Shown here piece after piece: positions 8,996 to 17,311 of a DNA stretch of 64,000 nucleotides. The notes beneath the pieces are model-generated. The model was not told where the DNA came from. It was given only the letters and a program-made list of their open reading frames with translations, and did no database searches. How positions within the stretch are numbered: the first letter of the stretch is position 1; the number at the start of each line of letters is the position of its first letter. This stretch comes from an uncultured Myxococcales bacterium (GTDB lineage: Bacteria > Myxococcota_A > UBA9042): contig CAIMLR010000028.1 in the NCBI GenBank assembly GCA_903842345.1, forward strand, positions 248,001 through 312,000, given 5' to 3'. A program made the translations under genes and the position numbers.

Positions 8996-10192
8996 ATGGC
9001 ACGTGTCCTCATCATCGGCGCCGGCGGCGTCGGCAACGTCGTCATCAAGAAGTGCGCGCAGAACGCGGAAGTCTTCACGGACATTCTGATCGCGAGTCGC
9101 CGCATCATCAGCTGCGAGAAGATCGCCGCTGAGATCAAGTCAGCCGCGCGCATTACGACTGCGCAAGTTGACGCCGATGACGTCCCGCAGACGGTGGCCT
9201 TGATCCGCAAGTTCAAGCCGGATCTGGTCATCAACGTGGCGCTGCCTTACCAGGACCTGACGATCATGGACGCGTGCCTGGAAGCGGGCGTGAACTACCT
9301 GGACACGGCGAACTATGAGCCGCGCGACGTCGCCAAGTTCGAGTATTCGTGGCAGTGGGCGTACCAGGAGCGGTTCCAGAAGGCCGGCCTGATGGCGCTG
9401 CTGGGCTGCGGCTTTGACCCGGGCGTGACCAACGTGTTCACGGCGTGGATGCACAAGCACCGCTTTGACAAGGTCGAGACGCTGGACATCATCGACTGCA
9501 ATGCCGGCAGCCACGGCAAGCATTTTGCGACGAATTTCAATCCGGAGATCAACATCCGCGAGATCACGCAGAATGGCCGGTACTGGAAGGACGGCGAGTG
9601 GATCGAGACGCAGCCGCTGGAAATCCACCGCGCGATCGACTACCCGCAGGTTGGGCCAAAAGAGAGCTATCTGCTGTTCCATGAAGAGTTGGAGAGCCTG
9701 GTCAAGCACTTTCCGGACATCAAGCAGGCGCGTTTTTGGATGACGTTCGGCCAGCAGTACATCACGCATCTGACGGTCCTGCAGAACGTGGGGATGACGC
9801 GGATCGACGCGATCGATTTCAACGGCCAGAAGATCATCCCGCTGGAATTCCTGAAGGCGCTGCTGCCGGAGCCAGGTTCGCTGGGCGCTGACTACACGGG
9901 CAAGACGTGCATCGGCGTGCAGTTGAAGGGCGAGAAAGACGGCGTGGCGACGACGCATTTTGTCTACAACGTCTGCGATCACGCGGCGTGCTGGCAGGAA
10001 GTGCAGTCCCAGGCGGTGAGCTACACGACCGGCGTGCCGGCGATGATTGGCGCGGCGTTGATGCTGACCGGCCAGTGGAAGGGCGCGGGCGTGTTCAACG
10101 TGGAACAGCTCGATCCGGATCCGTTCATGACGATGCTGAACCGTTGGGGCCTGCCGTGGCAGGAGCTCGCGGGCGTTGAGCTGGTGCCGTGA
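8996..10192 (+). CDS. Carboxynorspermidine/carboxyspermidine synthase (dehydrogenase)
   Basis: The 398-residue protein has the N-terminal Rossmann motif GAGGVG at residues 8-13 and the overall pattern of the saccharopine-dehydrogenase family (LINVALPYQD, GVNYLDTANYEP, LGCGFDPGVTNVF, IDCNAGSHGK). This subgroup condenses L-aspartate beta-semialdehyde with putrescine or 1,3-diaminopropane, using NADPH, to give carboxyspermidine or carboxynorspermidine. The next gene encodes the matching decarboxylase, which makes the assignment firm. The ATG at 8996 follows GGGAGG at a good distance. The two genes overlap by four bases. The enzyme is cytoplasmic. Confidence 0.93.
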   Translation: MARVLIIGAGGVGNVVIKKCAQNAEVFTDILIASRRIISCEKIAAEIKSAARITTAQVDADDVPQTVALIRKFKPDLVINVALPYQDLTIMDACLEAGVNYLDTANYEPRDVAKFEYSWQWAYQERFQKAGLMALLGCGFDPGVTNVFTAWMHKHRFDKVETLDIIDCNAGSHGKHFATNFNPEINIREITQNGRYWKDGEWIETQPLEIHRAIDYPQVGPKESYLLFHEELESLVKHFPDIKQARFWMTFGQQYITHLTVLQNVGMTRIDAIDFNGQKIIPLEFLKALLPEPGSLGADYTGKTCIGVQLKGEKDGVATTHFVYNVCDHAACWQEVQSQAVSYTTGVPAMIGAALMLTGQWKGAGVFNVEQLDPDPFMTMLNRWGLPWQELAGVELVP

Positions 10193-11427
10193 CGCTCCAG
10201 CGGCAGCCGCCAATGGCGGCCAAACAGGCACATCCCCAGAGCGCCCACATGCAGGAAGCGGCGCAAGCGCCGAGCGTGACGCCCGCGGACGAGGTTGACT
10301 TCAGCCTCGCGCCGTCGCCGTGTTTTCTGCTCGATGAGGCGCGGCTTCACGCCAACCTGCAGTTGATGGCGCATGTCCAGGAAGCCGCGGAGTGCACGAT
10401 CATCCTCGCGCTCAAGGCGTTTTCAACCTGGAGCGCGTTCCCGATCGTCAGCCAATACCTGCGCGGGGCGACGGCCAGCAGCCTCAATGAAGCGCTGCTT
10501 GTGAACACGCAGATGCCGGGCGCGCAACTGCACGTCTACGCCCCGGCGTACACGCCTGACGAGTTCACGGCGATTTTGCCGCTCGCCAGCCACGTGACGT
10601 TCAACTCGTTTGCCCAGTGGCAGCGCTTCAAGCCGCAGATCCAGGCTTCGCTGCACAAGATTTCCTGCGGGATCCGGGTGAATCCGGAGCACGCGGAAGT
10701 GGAAGTGGGCGCGTACAACCCGTGTGTGCCGGGCAGCCGTCTGGGCGTGACCCGCGGGCAGTTCAAGCCGGACCAGTTGGACGGGATCGACGGGCTGCAT
10801 TTTCACGCGCTGTGCGAGTCGGGCTCCGAGCAGCTGGAACGCACGCTGGCGGCGTTTGAGGCGCGCTTCGGCGAGTTCCTGCCGCAGATGAAATGGGTCA
10901 ACTTTGGCGGCGGCCACCTGATGACGCGCGACGGCTATGACGTCGAGAAGCTCATTGGGCTGGTGCGCGCGTTCCGCAAGCGCTGGGGCGTTGAGGTGAT
11001 TCTGGAGCCGGGCAGTGCGGTGGCGTGGCGCACGGGCTGGCTTGTCGCAACGGTGCTGGACATCGGTGAAAACCAGATGCCGTTTGGCCTCCTGGACGTG
11101 TCCGTGTCCGCGCACATGCCGGATTGCCTGGAGATGCCGTACCGGCCGATGATCCTCGGATCAGGCGAAGCGGGCGAGAAGGCGTTTACCTACCGACTGG
11201 GCGGCAATACGTGCCTGGCGGGCGACGTGGCGGGCGACTACTCGTTTGACCAGCCGCTGCAGATCGGCGATCGCCTCGTGTTTGACGACATGATCCACTA
11301 CACGATGGTCAAAACGACGTTCTTCAACGGCGTGAAACACCCAAGCATCGCGCACCGCACGCCCGATGGCGCGGTGCGCGTGGTGCGGACGTTCGGTTTT
11401 GACGACTTCAAGCGGCGGCTTGGCTAG
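10189..11427 (+). CDS. nspC: Carboxynorspermidine decarboxylase
   Basis: The enzyme decarboxylates carboxynorspermidine or carboxyspermidine to norspermidine or spermidine, using pyridoxal phosphate. It belongs to the alanine-racemase-fold (group IV) decarboxylases: TPCFLLDE-type opening (SPCFLLDE), PLP lysine in LALKAFSTW near residue 75, GIRVNPEH, GLHFHALCE, FGGGHLMTR and LEPGSAVAW. The frame starts with GTG at 10189 overlapping the upstream TGA stop, which implies translational coupling; ATG codons at 10213 and 10249 are alternative starts and would fit the usual family length of about 380 better. It completes the two-step pathway with the gene upstream. Confidence 0.93.
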   Translation: MTLQRQPPMAAKQAHPQSAHMQEAAQAPSVTPADEVDFSLAPSPCFLLDEARLHANLQLMAHVQEAAECTIILALKAFSTWSAFPIVSQYLRGATASSLNEALLVNTQMPGAQLHVYAPAYTPDEFTAILPLASHVTFNSFAQWQRFKPQIQASLHKISCGIRVNPEHAEVEVGAYNPCVPGSRLGVTRGQFKPDQLDGIDGLHFHALCESGSEQLERTLAAFEARFGEFLPQMKWVNFGGGHLMTRDGYDVEKLIGLVRAFRKRWGVEVILEPGSAVAWRTGWLVATVLDIGENQMPFGLLDVSVSAHMPDCLEMPYRPMILGSGEAGEKAFTYRLGGNTCLAGDVAGDYSFDQPLQIGDRLVFDDMIHYTMVKTTFFNGVKHPSIAHRTPDGAVRVVRTFGFDDFKRRLG

Positions 11428-11433
11428 ACCACA

Positions 11434-11973
11434 CTAGGCAGTCGCGACTTCCGGTGCGCTCACGGACGACGTCGCCGTCGCAAAGCGCTTGCGGATGACC
11501 TTGGCGAGCTGCTGCGCGTCCCACACCGGACCGGCAACGAAGGACAGCGGGTCCTCGGCAAAAGCCGGAGCGTTCTTTTCGTACTTGTAGTGGCCGACGA
11601 GGTTCATGCCCCAGCCGCCGACGAACGCTGTCGCGGACAGGAACCACGGCGGTGAATAGCGCGGCGCCACAAGCAGCCCCAGCGCGCCGCCGACAATCAG
11701 CGGAATGCCCGCCATGTGCAGCACGCGGTTGGTCGGGTCCTGGTGCGTCTGCTCGTAGAACGACGTCGCCGCCGCCCAGCGCTGGGAGAAATCGCCGCGG
11801 AACTCCGGATGCCGGACGCGCCACTTCTTCTCCAGCCCAGACACGCCGCGGCCGAACATGATGATGGCAGTGAATTTCTGCCCGGAGAGAAGCGCGGCGC
11901 CACCGGCCGCAGCCAGCGCCTGATCGCGTTTTTCCTCGGGAACAAAGGCAACAATCTTCTGCAACATGCCCAT
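11434..11973 (-). CDS. Mpo1-like (DUF962) small membrane protein
   Basis: The 179-residue protein carries the family hallmark HQDPTNRVLHMAGIPL followed by two or three hydrophobic stretches and GHYKYEKNAPAFAEDPLSF with a final GPVWD. Yeast Mpo1, the studied member, is an Fe(II) dioxygenase in 2-hydroxy fatty-acid degradation; the conserved His residues here (HQDP, HMAG, GHYKYE) are those thought to bind iron. The bacterial role is unproven. I chose the ATG at 11973, preceded by GGAGG at about 8 bases, over an upstream TTG/GTG frame. The gene ends 6 bases from the convergent nspC stop. Confidence 0.85.
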   Translation of the reverse strand: MGMLQKIVAFVPEEKRDQALAAAGGAALLSGQKFTAIIMFGRGVSGLEKKWRVRHPEFRGDFSQRWAAATSFYEQTHQDPTNRVLHMAGIPLIVGGALGLLVAPRYSPPWFLSATAFVGGWGMNLVGHYKYEKNAPAFAEDPLSFVAGPVWDAQQLAKVIRKRFATATSSVSAPEVATA

Positions 11974-12071
11974 GACGTTTTCCTCCAGTGCGGCTGGCAA
12001 GATAGCACGCGGCCCGAGCGCGCTCAACACGACGTACGCGCAGTCGTTTCGCTGAAGTGGCGCGCAACGAC

Positions 12072-12100
12072 TTGACTTTGCGCCACGGCGACAAGAGAGT
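12072..12100 (+). promoter_or_regulatory. Possible promoter of the radical SAM/carbamoyltransferase operon
   Basis: TTGACT at 12072-12077 and GAGAGT at 12095-12100 are 17 bp apart, about 40 bases upstream of the first gene of the cluster. The -35 element is good and the -10 element weak, so an activator may be needed if the site is used. Confidence 0.3.
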
Positions 12101-12142
12101 CAGATTCGGAGGCGGTGTTTCAAGCTGCGTACTCCAGGTGGT

Positions 12143-13684
12143 ATGGAGCGGATGGACACAGGCGCAGACGCTGACGTAGTTGTGCTCCCGCTCGCGGCGG
12201 GTCGTCTCACTGTGCCCGTTGAGCTGCGGCGCCGCGATGAATCCCGGCAAGCGTGGCGGCGTCTCGCGCGCGTGCAGGTTGGCTATCGCGGGGCGTTGCC
12301 GCCGTTGACGGCCGCGGAATCGAGTGCATTTTTCGCGGAAATGGCGGCCTTGGCGGAACGCGCGGATGCTGCGTTGGCGCAAACGCCGGAGGTGTCTTTG
12401 GCGCAAGCCCTCGGCCTCCCGCCGCCGTCCGCCTCGCGTCAGGCGGTTCATCGCCAGTCGCCGCCGCCGACCCTGTGCGCGCTGCCCTTTCGCGCGCTGG
12501 ACATTGACACGCAGGGCCACGCGCGCCCCTGCTGCCTCTTTGCCGATCCGCTGCTCGACGACGCTGGCCGGCCGTTTTCCGTTCGCGAGCACGGTCTGGC
12601 GGAAATTTGGCAGTCGGCGTCGCTCGCCAAGGTGCGGCAGGATTTGCTGGACGGCACGCAGATTCCCGCGTGCGCGCGCTGTTGGCAGGCTGAAGCCGTC
12701 GGCGCCCAATCGCGCCGCGAGGTCTACTTTCATCGCCGTCCGGAGCTGCTCGCGGTCGACCTGAGCAAAACCGTGCGGCTGGAAGACCTCTCGCTCTGTC
12801 CGGGCAACCTGTGCAACCTGAGGTGCCGCACGTGCAGCCCGGCTTCAAGCTCGTCCGTGGCGCTGGAATGGCGCGACTTGCCGGACACCGCCGCGCAGTT
12901 GCCCATCGTCCAGCGGATGCGCCAGCAGGTCCTCCAGACCCAGAACTGGCTCCTGGACAACGACGTGATGCGCCCGAGCCTGCAAGCTCTGAGCGGGCAA
13001 CTGCAGCGCGTGGAGTTCGTCGGCGGCGAGCCGTCGGTCATCGACGCGCATTTTGACCTGCTCCGCGACTGGGTGGCGATGGGCCGCGCCAAGGAGATTG
13101 AGCTGGACTATACGCTCAACGGCACGCGCATTCCTGAAGCGGCGCGGGCGCTGTGGCCGGCGTTTCGCCGCGTGAATGTGCGGGTGAGCCTGGACGCGGT
13201 GGGCGCCCGCTTTGAGTACCTTCGCCATCCGGCAAAGTGGTCGGTCGTTGCGCAAAATGTCCTGCAGTTTCGCGAAATCGGCAAGAATGTTCACGTCGTT
13301 GTCAACGCGACGTTGAGCGCCTACAACGTGCTGTATCTGCATGAACTCATCGCGTGGGCTCAGGCGCAGGCGCTGATTTTGGGCCTGAGTCCGGTTTTTG
13401 ACCCGCCGTACTTTGATCCGGCGATCCTGCCTGACGCGGCCAAGCAGGCGGTGGCGGCCACGCTGGCGCCTCTGCCCTTGACCGGGGAATTGCGGCAGAA
13501 TGTGGAAGGCCTGCTGCTGGCCTTGGACCGACAGCCCGCTTCGGCGGCCGATCAGGAACTTTTCTTTGCCCACACGCACACGATTGACGCGGTGCGCGGG
13601 CAGTCGTTTGCCCAGACGTTTCCTGAGCTCGCGGCGTTTCTGGACTGGGATGACCGGCTGAAACGCAACGCGCGGCCGGTGTGA
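12143..13684 (+). CDS. Twitch-domain radical SAM protein
   Basis: The 513-residue protein has a SPASM/twitch-like iron-sulfur region placed before the radical SAM core. CALPFRALDID at about residue 112, PCCLF at 129-131 and CARCWQAEAVGAQSRR near 176-191 match the layout of twitch-type radical SAM proteins. The core follows: LCPGNLCNLRCRTCSP supplies the CX3CX2C motif for the [4Fe-4S] cluster near residues 224-231, then FVGGEPSV as the SAM-binding GGE-type motif. Such enzymes often modify peptides or other biosynthetic substrates. It is the first gene of a three-gene operon: 6 bases separate its stop from the carbamoyltransferase start. The start is ambiguous between ATG at 12143 and 12152. 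No precursor peptide gene was recognised beside it. Confidence 0.88.
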   Translation: MERMDTGADADVVVLPLAAGRLTVPVELRRRDESRQAWRRLARVQVGYRGALPPLTAAESSAFFAEMAALAERADAALAQTPEVSLAQALGLPPPSASRQAVHRQSPPPTLCALPFRALDIDTQGHARPCCLFADPLLDDAGRPFSVREHGLAEIWQSASLAKVRQDLLDGTQIPACARCWQAEAVGAQSRREVYFHRRPELLAVDLSKTVRLEDLSLCPGNLCNLRCRTCSPASSSSVALEWRDLPDTAAQLPIVQRMRQQVLQTQNWLLDNDVMRPSLQALSGQLQRVEFVGGEPSVIDAHFDLLRDWVAMGRAKEIELDYTLNGTRIPEAARALWPAFRRVNVRVSLDAVGARFEYLRHPAKWSVVAQNVLQFREIGKNVHVVVNATLSAYNVLYLHELIAWAQAQALILGLSPVFDPPYFDPAILPDAAKQAVAATLAPLPLTGELRQNVEGLLLALDRQPASAADQELFFAHTHTIDAVRGQSFAQTFPELAAFLDWDDRLKRNARPV

Positions 13685-13690
13685 GGTAGG

Positions 13691-16600
13691 ATGCGGATTC
13701 TGGGCGTCAACGTGGGCAACAAGGAGTCGTCGCTGGCGTTGATCGACAACGGCGTCATCGTCGCGGCGATGTGCGAGGAGCGCCTGAGCCGCAACCGCTA
13801 CGACGAACGGCCGCCGATGTTGGCGCTGGACCGCGCGCTGCGCTCGCGGAATTGGACGTTGGACGACGTGGACCTCGTGGTGGGCAACCGCAGCGAGAAC
13901 CGGTTCCGCGCGCTGGCTGGACTGCCGCCGCGCGCGAATCCGCTGCGGACGCCGTGGCAGGAGGACGGTCCGGAGCGCCACGGTCTGCACCATGTGAGCC
14001 ACGCGGCGGCGGCGTTCTACACCAGCGGCTTCAGCGAGGCGCTGGTCCTCACGGTCGACAACCACGGCGACGACGACACGCTCGTCGTGTTCCGCGCAGA
14101 TGCCCAAGGGCTGACCCGGATCGCCAGTATTCCGCGCGGCCAGTTGACGGTGGGCGGGATCTACGAGGAGGCCACGCTGCAGCTCGGCTTTGGTCGGGGC
14201 GGCGAGGGCAAGTTGATGGGGCTGGCGGGCTATGCGCCGGCGGATCCGGCTTGGGCGCACGGCTTTTTGCACTTGCAGGCGGACGGCGCGACGCTGGGGT
14301 CCACGTGGCGGCACGGCCATCCTGCCGATCAGGTGCTGCGCGCGCCGTGGGCGCCCATCGACTTTGACCTGCACGCCAAGGTTGCGGCGTCCGTCCAAGC
14401 GGCGATTGAGACGACGGTCCTCGCGATCCTCCGGCAGGCGCAAGCGGCGACGGGACTGACGGACGTGTGTCTGAGCGGCGGCGTGGCGCTGAATTGTTCG
14501 ATGAATGGGCGGATTGGCCGCGAGCCATGGCTGACGCGCCTGTGGGTGCCGCCGAGTCCGGCGGATCCGGGCAACGCGCTGGGGGCGGCGCTGTTGGCGG
14601 GGGCGCGGCTCGGTGAGCCCGTGCAGCAGCGGCTCGCCGACGGCGGCTTGGGCGTGGCGTGGCAACCGGAGGAGGCGCTGGCGGCGCTGCGACAGGCAGG
14701 CGAGGCGACCGATGCCATCCTGACGCGGGGCGATGCAGCGCTGCAGGCGGCGCGGGATCTCGCGCAGGGCGCGCTTGTCGGCTGGTTTGAGGGACGCAGC
14801 GAGTTTGGCCCGCGGGCGCTCGGGCATCGCTCGATCCTCGGCGATCCGCGGCGCACGGACATCCGCGACCGCCTCAACGACGCCAAGCTGCGCGAGGGTT
14901 GGCGGCCTATCGCGCCGGCGATCCTGCAATCCGCGCAGGCGGATTGGGTCGAGGACACCCAGCCGTCGCCGTTCATGCTGCTGGCGATGCAGGCCAAGCC
15001 GCGCCTGCGTGACTTGGCTCCGGCGGCCGTGCACGTGGATGGCACCGTGCGCGCACAGACCGTTACGGCGGAGGCGACGCCCTATTACCACGCGATCATC
15101 GCGGCGTTCGCGGAGGCGACCGGCGTGCCGATGGTGCTCAACACGAGCTTCAATCAGGCGGGCGAGCCGATCGTGGAGTCCCCGGCCGACGCAATCGATT
15201 GCGCCCGGCGAAGCGGCCTTGATGTGCTGTATCTGGATGGAATTCGCGTCGCGCTGCCGCCGCGCCGTCAGCCGGTGGATACGCGCAAACGGCCGCGGAA
15301 GCTGGCGATCAGCGGTCCGGTGACGTTTGGCTGGCAGTTGGTCGCCGCGCAATTGCCGGGCTGCGTTGTCGACAAGCATGAAGGGGTGGAGCCGGCGACC
15401 CGGGCGGGCGCGCTGGCGCTGGGGCTCCAGCCCAACCGCGATCCGACGCTGCCGCTGCTGGCGACGGGCGCGCCGCTGGACCGCCTGCAGGCTTTGCTGG
15501 CGGCGGGCGATCGCCCGGTCTTCGCGCTTGGGCCGCTGCCCGGACCGGCGCCGATCCTGCCGCCGAACGCGTACGTGGGCCTGGCGACGCTGGCGATGGA
15601 CGGTGTGCGCGCGCTGGAGCGACACATGCCCGCGCAGCCACAGCACGTCGCGGTAGCGCTCGCGCTGGAATCGACGCCGCTGGCCGATGCCTCGGAGACG
15701 GAGAGCCTGACGCAGCGCCTGTTCGCGCGTCTGGCCGAAGGGCTCGGGCTTGTTGCGCACCTGCTCCAGCAGGACCTGACGGCGGTGACGCTGCGTGGAG
15801 CGTGGCCGCTGCCGGGACTGGAAGCGCAAACGGCGGATGGCAAGACGACGGTGCGGGTCGCGTTGCACGGCGACGGATTCGGCGTGGACGTGAGGGTCGA
15901 TGCACCCGACGGGCGCGTCGAGCTCGCGCGCGACGGCCGTTTGTCCGTTCCGCCGCCGCCGGGTGCGACGGGCGTGCGGACCAGCGACCACGGCATGACC
16001 CCGTTTGCCTGGGGTCGCGACGTTGCCTCCACGCTGGAGGGCGCCGCTTGGCCCGTGCGGCAATCGCGCGTCCTGGCGGCTGGCGAGGCGGTTGGCGACG
16101 CACTGGCGCGATGGCTGGATGCGTTGCTCGATCACCCCGGTCGGCTGGCCAACGTGGAACGCGAGAACTTCCGCAAGGCCGGCAATCCGCACGAGCGGCA
16201 GCCTGAAGCCCCGCCGCCAGACGCAGAACTTGCCGCGTGGATCGCGTCGGCGATTGTGCTCCATCCGGGCGCCGCGCTGCTTTCAGTCGTCGATGGCGTC
16301 CGGCCCGCGGCGGGCATTGAAAACGTGGATGCGGCGCGCCTGACGACGCTGCGCGCGGCGGCGGAGGCGATGGGGCTTACGGTCGCGACAAGTCAGGCCT
16401 ATGCGACCGCCGCGCCGGCGCGTCAGGCGTTGCGTGCGGACATGGCGGCGGCGCAGAGCGTGTTTGTGGCGCGCGACCCGGCGGTTGCCGCGCGGCTGGT
16501 GCGCCTCGACGCGGAGATGGCGGCGTCCCCGGACCGTGCGACGCTGAACGCGCTGCGGCTGGAGATGGGCGCGCTGTTCGGCTATCCGTCCTGTTGTCGG

Positions 16601-17311
16601 GCAAACTGGCTCGAACTGGAGCGGTTGGCGCTCCACGAGGCCTTTACCCACGCAATTCGCGCCGCGACGTTGGGGGCGCCCCATGGCCTGCTGAACCACC
16701 GCCCCGCCGGCAAATTTACCCAGCATTTCCCGTGCAGCTACAGGTGCAGTCGCAGCATCCGGCTCGCGGAGGCTGTGCGGACGGCGGCGACGCGCGACGG
16801 TCCACGTCTCGTGCGACTGGCGCGGGCGATTTGGCCGATTGATGAACTGCCAGCCGTCCTCGTTCAAGCCGTCGACGCGCTGGGCCTGGAGCCGGACGAC
16901 GAGGTCCGCGCGCGCCAACTCTCCGCGTTGGTCTGCGCGCCGCTGATCTACGTGGATCCCACCCGTTACCTCTGTCTGGTCGGCACGCGCCTGGAATCCG
17001 TGCCGTCCGATGGCAACACGGAGGCGTGGCTCCTGCATGGCGGCCGCGTCGTGAGCAGCGCAGATTTGCGCCTCAGCCCCGGCTCGCCGGAAGAGGTGCT
17101 GCTGCAGTCGCACCTGACCGCGGAATTGGCGGGGCCGCTGGCGCGCGCGCTCGCGCATGGCCCCGTCCGCTGGCAGCAAGGGTTGCCTGGTGCGAACGTG
17201 GCGACGCAAATCGACGGTCAGGGGCTCACGCTCGCGCAGCCGTGGCAAACGGCCTTGCTCGTGCCTTTTGGCGAAGGCGACACGGCGATTCCGGTCGCGG
17301 AGCCGCGATGA
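13691..17311 (+). CDS. NodU/TobZ-type carbamoyltransferase fused to a large unusual C-terminal extension
   Basis: The 1206-residue protein begins with a complete carbamoyltransferase (about residues 1-525). Visible motifs are the N-terminal GVNVGNKESSLAL, metal-site HHVSHAAAAF near 100, EGKLMGLAGYA near 175, the YrdC-like partner motif GWFEGRSEFGPRALGHRSIL near 364-383, and LNTSFNQAGEPIV near 483. Such enzymes use carbamoyl phosphate and ATP to O-carbamoylate natural products. Family members normally end at 550-600 residues. Here a further 680 follow: about 535-860 looks like a degraded Gfo/Idh-fold, and 960-1020 holds GYPSCCRANW and PCSYRCSRS, a Cys pattern like that of DUF483 proteins. GAGGTAGG precedes the ATG. 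The gene overlaps the next by four bases (ATGA), so the product likely works with both neighbours. Confidence 0.88.
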   Translation: MRILGVNVGNKESSLALIDNGVIVAAMCEERLSRNRYDERPPMLALDRALRSRNWTLDDVDLVVGNRSENRFRALAGLPPRANPLRTPWQEDGPERHGLHHVSHAAAAFYTSGFSEALVLTVDNHGDDDTLVVFRADAQGLTRIASIPRGQLTVGGIYEEATLQLGFGRGGEGKLMGLAGYAPADPAWAHGFLHLQADGATLGSTWRHGHPADQVLRAPWAPIDFDLHAKVAASVQAAIETTVLAILRQAQAATGLTDVCLSGGVALNCSMNGRIGREPWLTRLWVPPSPADPGNALGAALLAGARLGEPVQQRLADGGLGVAWQPEEALAALRQAGEATDAILTRGDAALQAARDLAQGALVGWFEGRSEFGPRALGHRSILGDPRRTDIRDRLNDAKLREGWRPIAPAILQSAQADWVEDTQPSPFMLLAMQAKPRLRDLAPAAVHVDGTVRAQTVTAEATPYYHAIIAAFAEATGVPMVLNTSFNQAGEPIVESPADAIDCARRSGLDVLYLDGIRVALPPRRQPVDTRKRPRKLAISGPVTFGWQLVAAQLPGCVVDKHEGVEPATRAGALALGLQPNRDPTLPLLATGAPLDRLQALLAAGDRPVFALGPLPGPAPILPPNAYVGLATLAMDGVRALERHMPAQPQHVAVALALESTPLADASETESLTQRLFARLAEGLGLVAHLLQQDLTAVTLRGAWPLPGLEAQTADGKTTVRVALHGDGFGVDVRVDAPDGRVELARDGRLSVPPPPGATGVRTSDHGMTPFAWGRDVASTLEGAAWPVRQSRVLAAGEAVGDALARWLDALLDHPGRLANVERENFRKAGNPHERQPEAPPPDAELAAWIASAIVLHPGAALLSVVDGVRPAAGIENVDAARLTTLRAAAEAMGLTVATSQAYATAAPARQALRADMAAAQSVFVARDPAVAARLVRLDAEMAASPDRATLNALRLEMGALFGYPSCCRANWLELERLALHEAFTHAIRAATLGAPHGLLNHRPAGKFTQHFPCSYRCSRSIRLAEAVRTAATRDGPRLVRLARAIWPIDELPAVLVQAVDALGLEPDDEVRARQLSALVCAPLIYVDPTRYLCLVGTRLESVPSDGNTEAWLLHGGRVVSSADLRLSPGSPEEVLLQSHLTAELAGPLARALAHGPVRWQQGLPGANVATQIDGQGLTLAQPWQTALLVPFGEGDTAIPVAEPR

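Noticed and set aside
12000-12142. Search for a RiPP precursor peptide gene next to the radical SAM cluster
   Set aside because: No short frame with a ribosome-binding site or leader/core pattern was found here or at 20125-20212.
12845-16264. 1139-codon open frame on the minus strand over the radical SAM and carbamoyltransferase genes
   Set aside because: Its translation is Arg/His/Gln-rich with no motifs and mirrors strongly supported plus-strand enzymes; it is a high-GC shadow frame.
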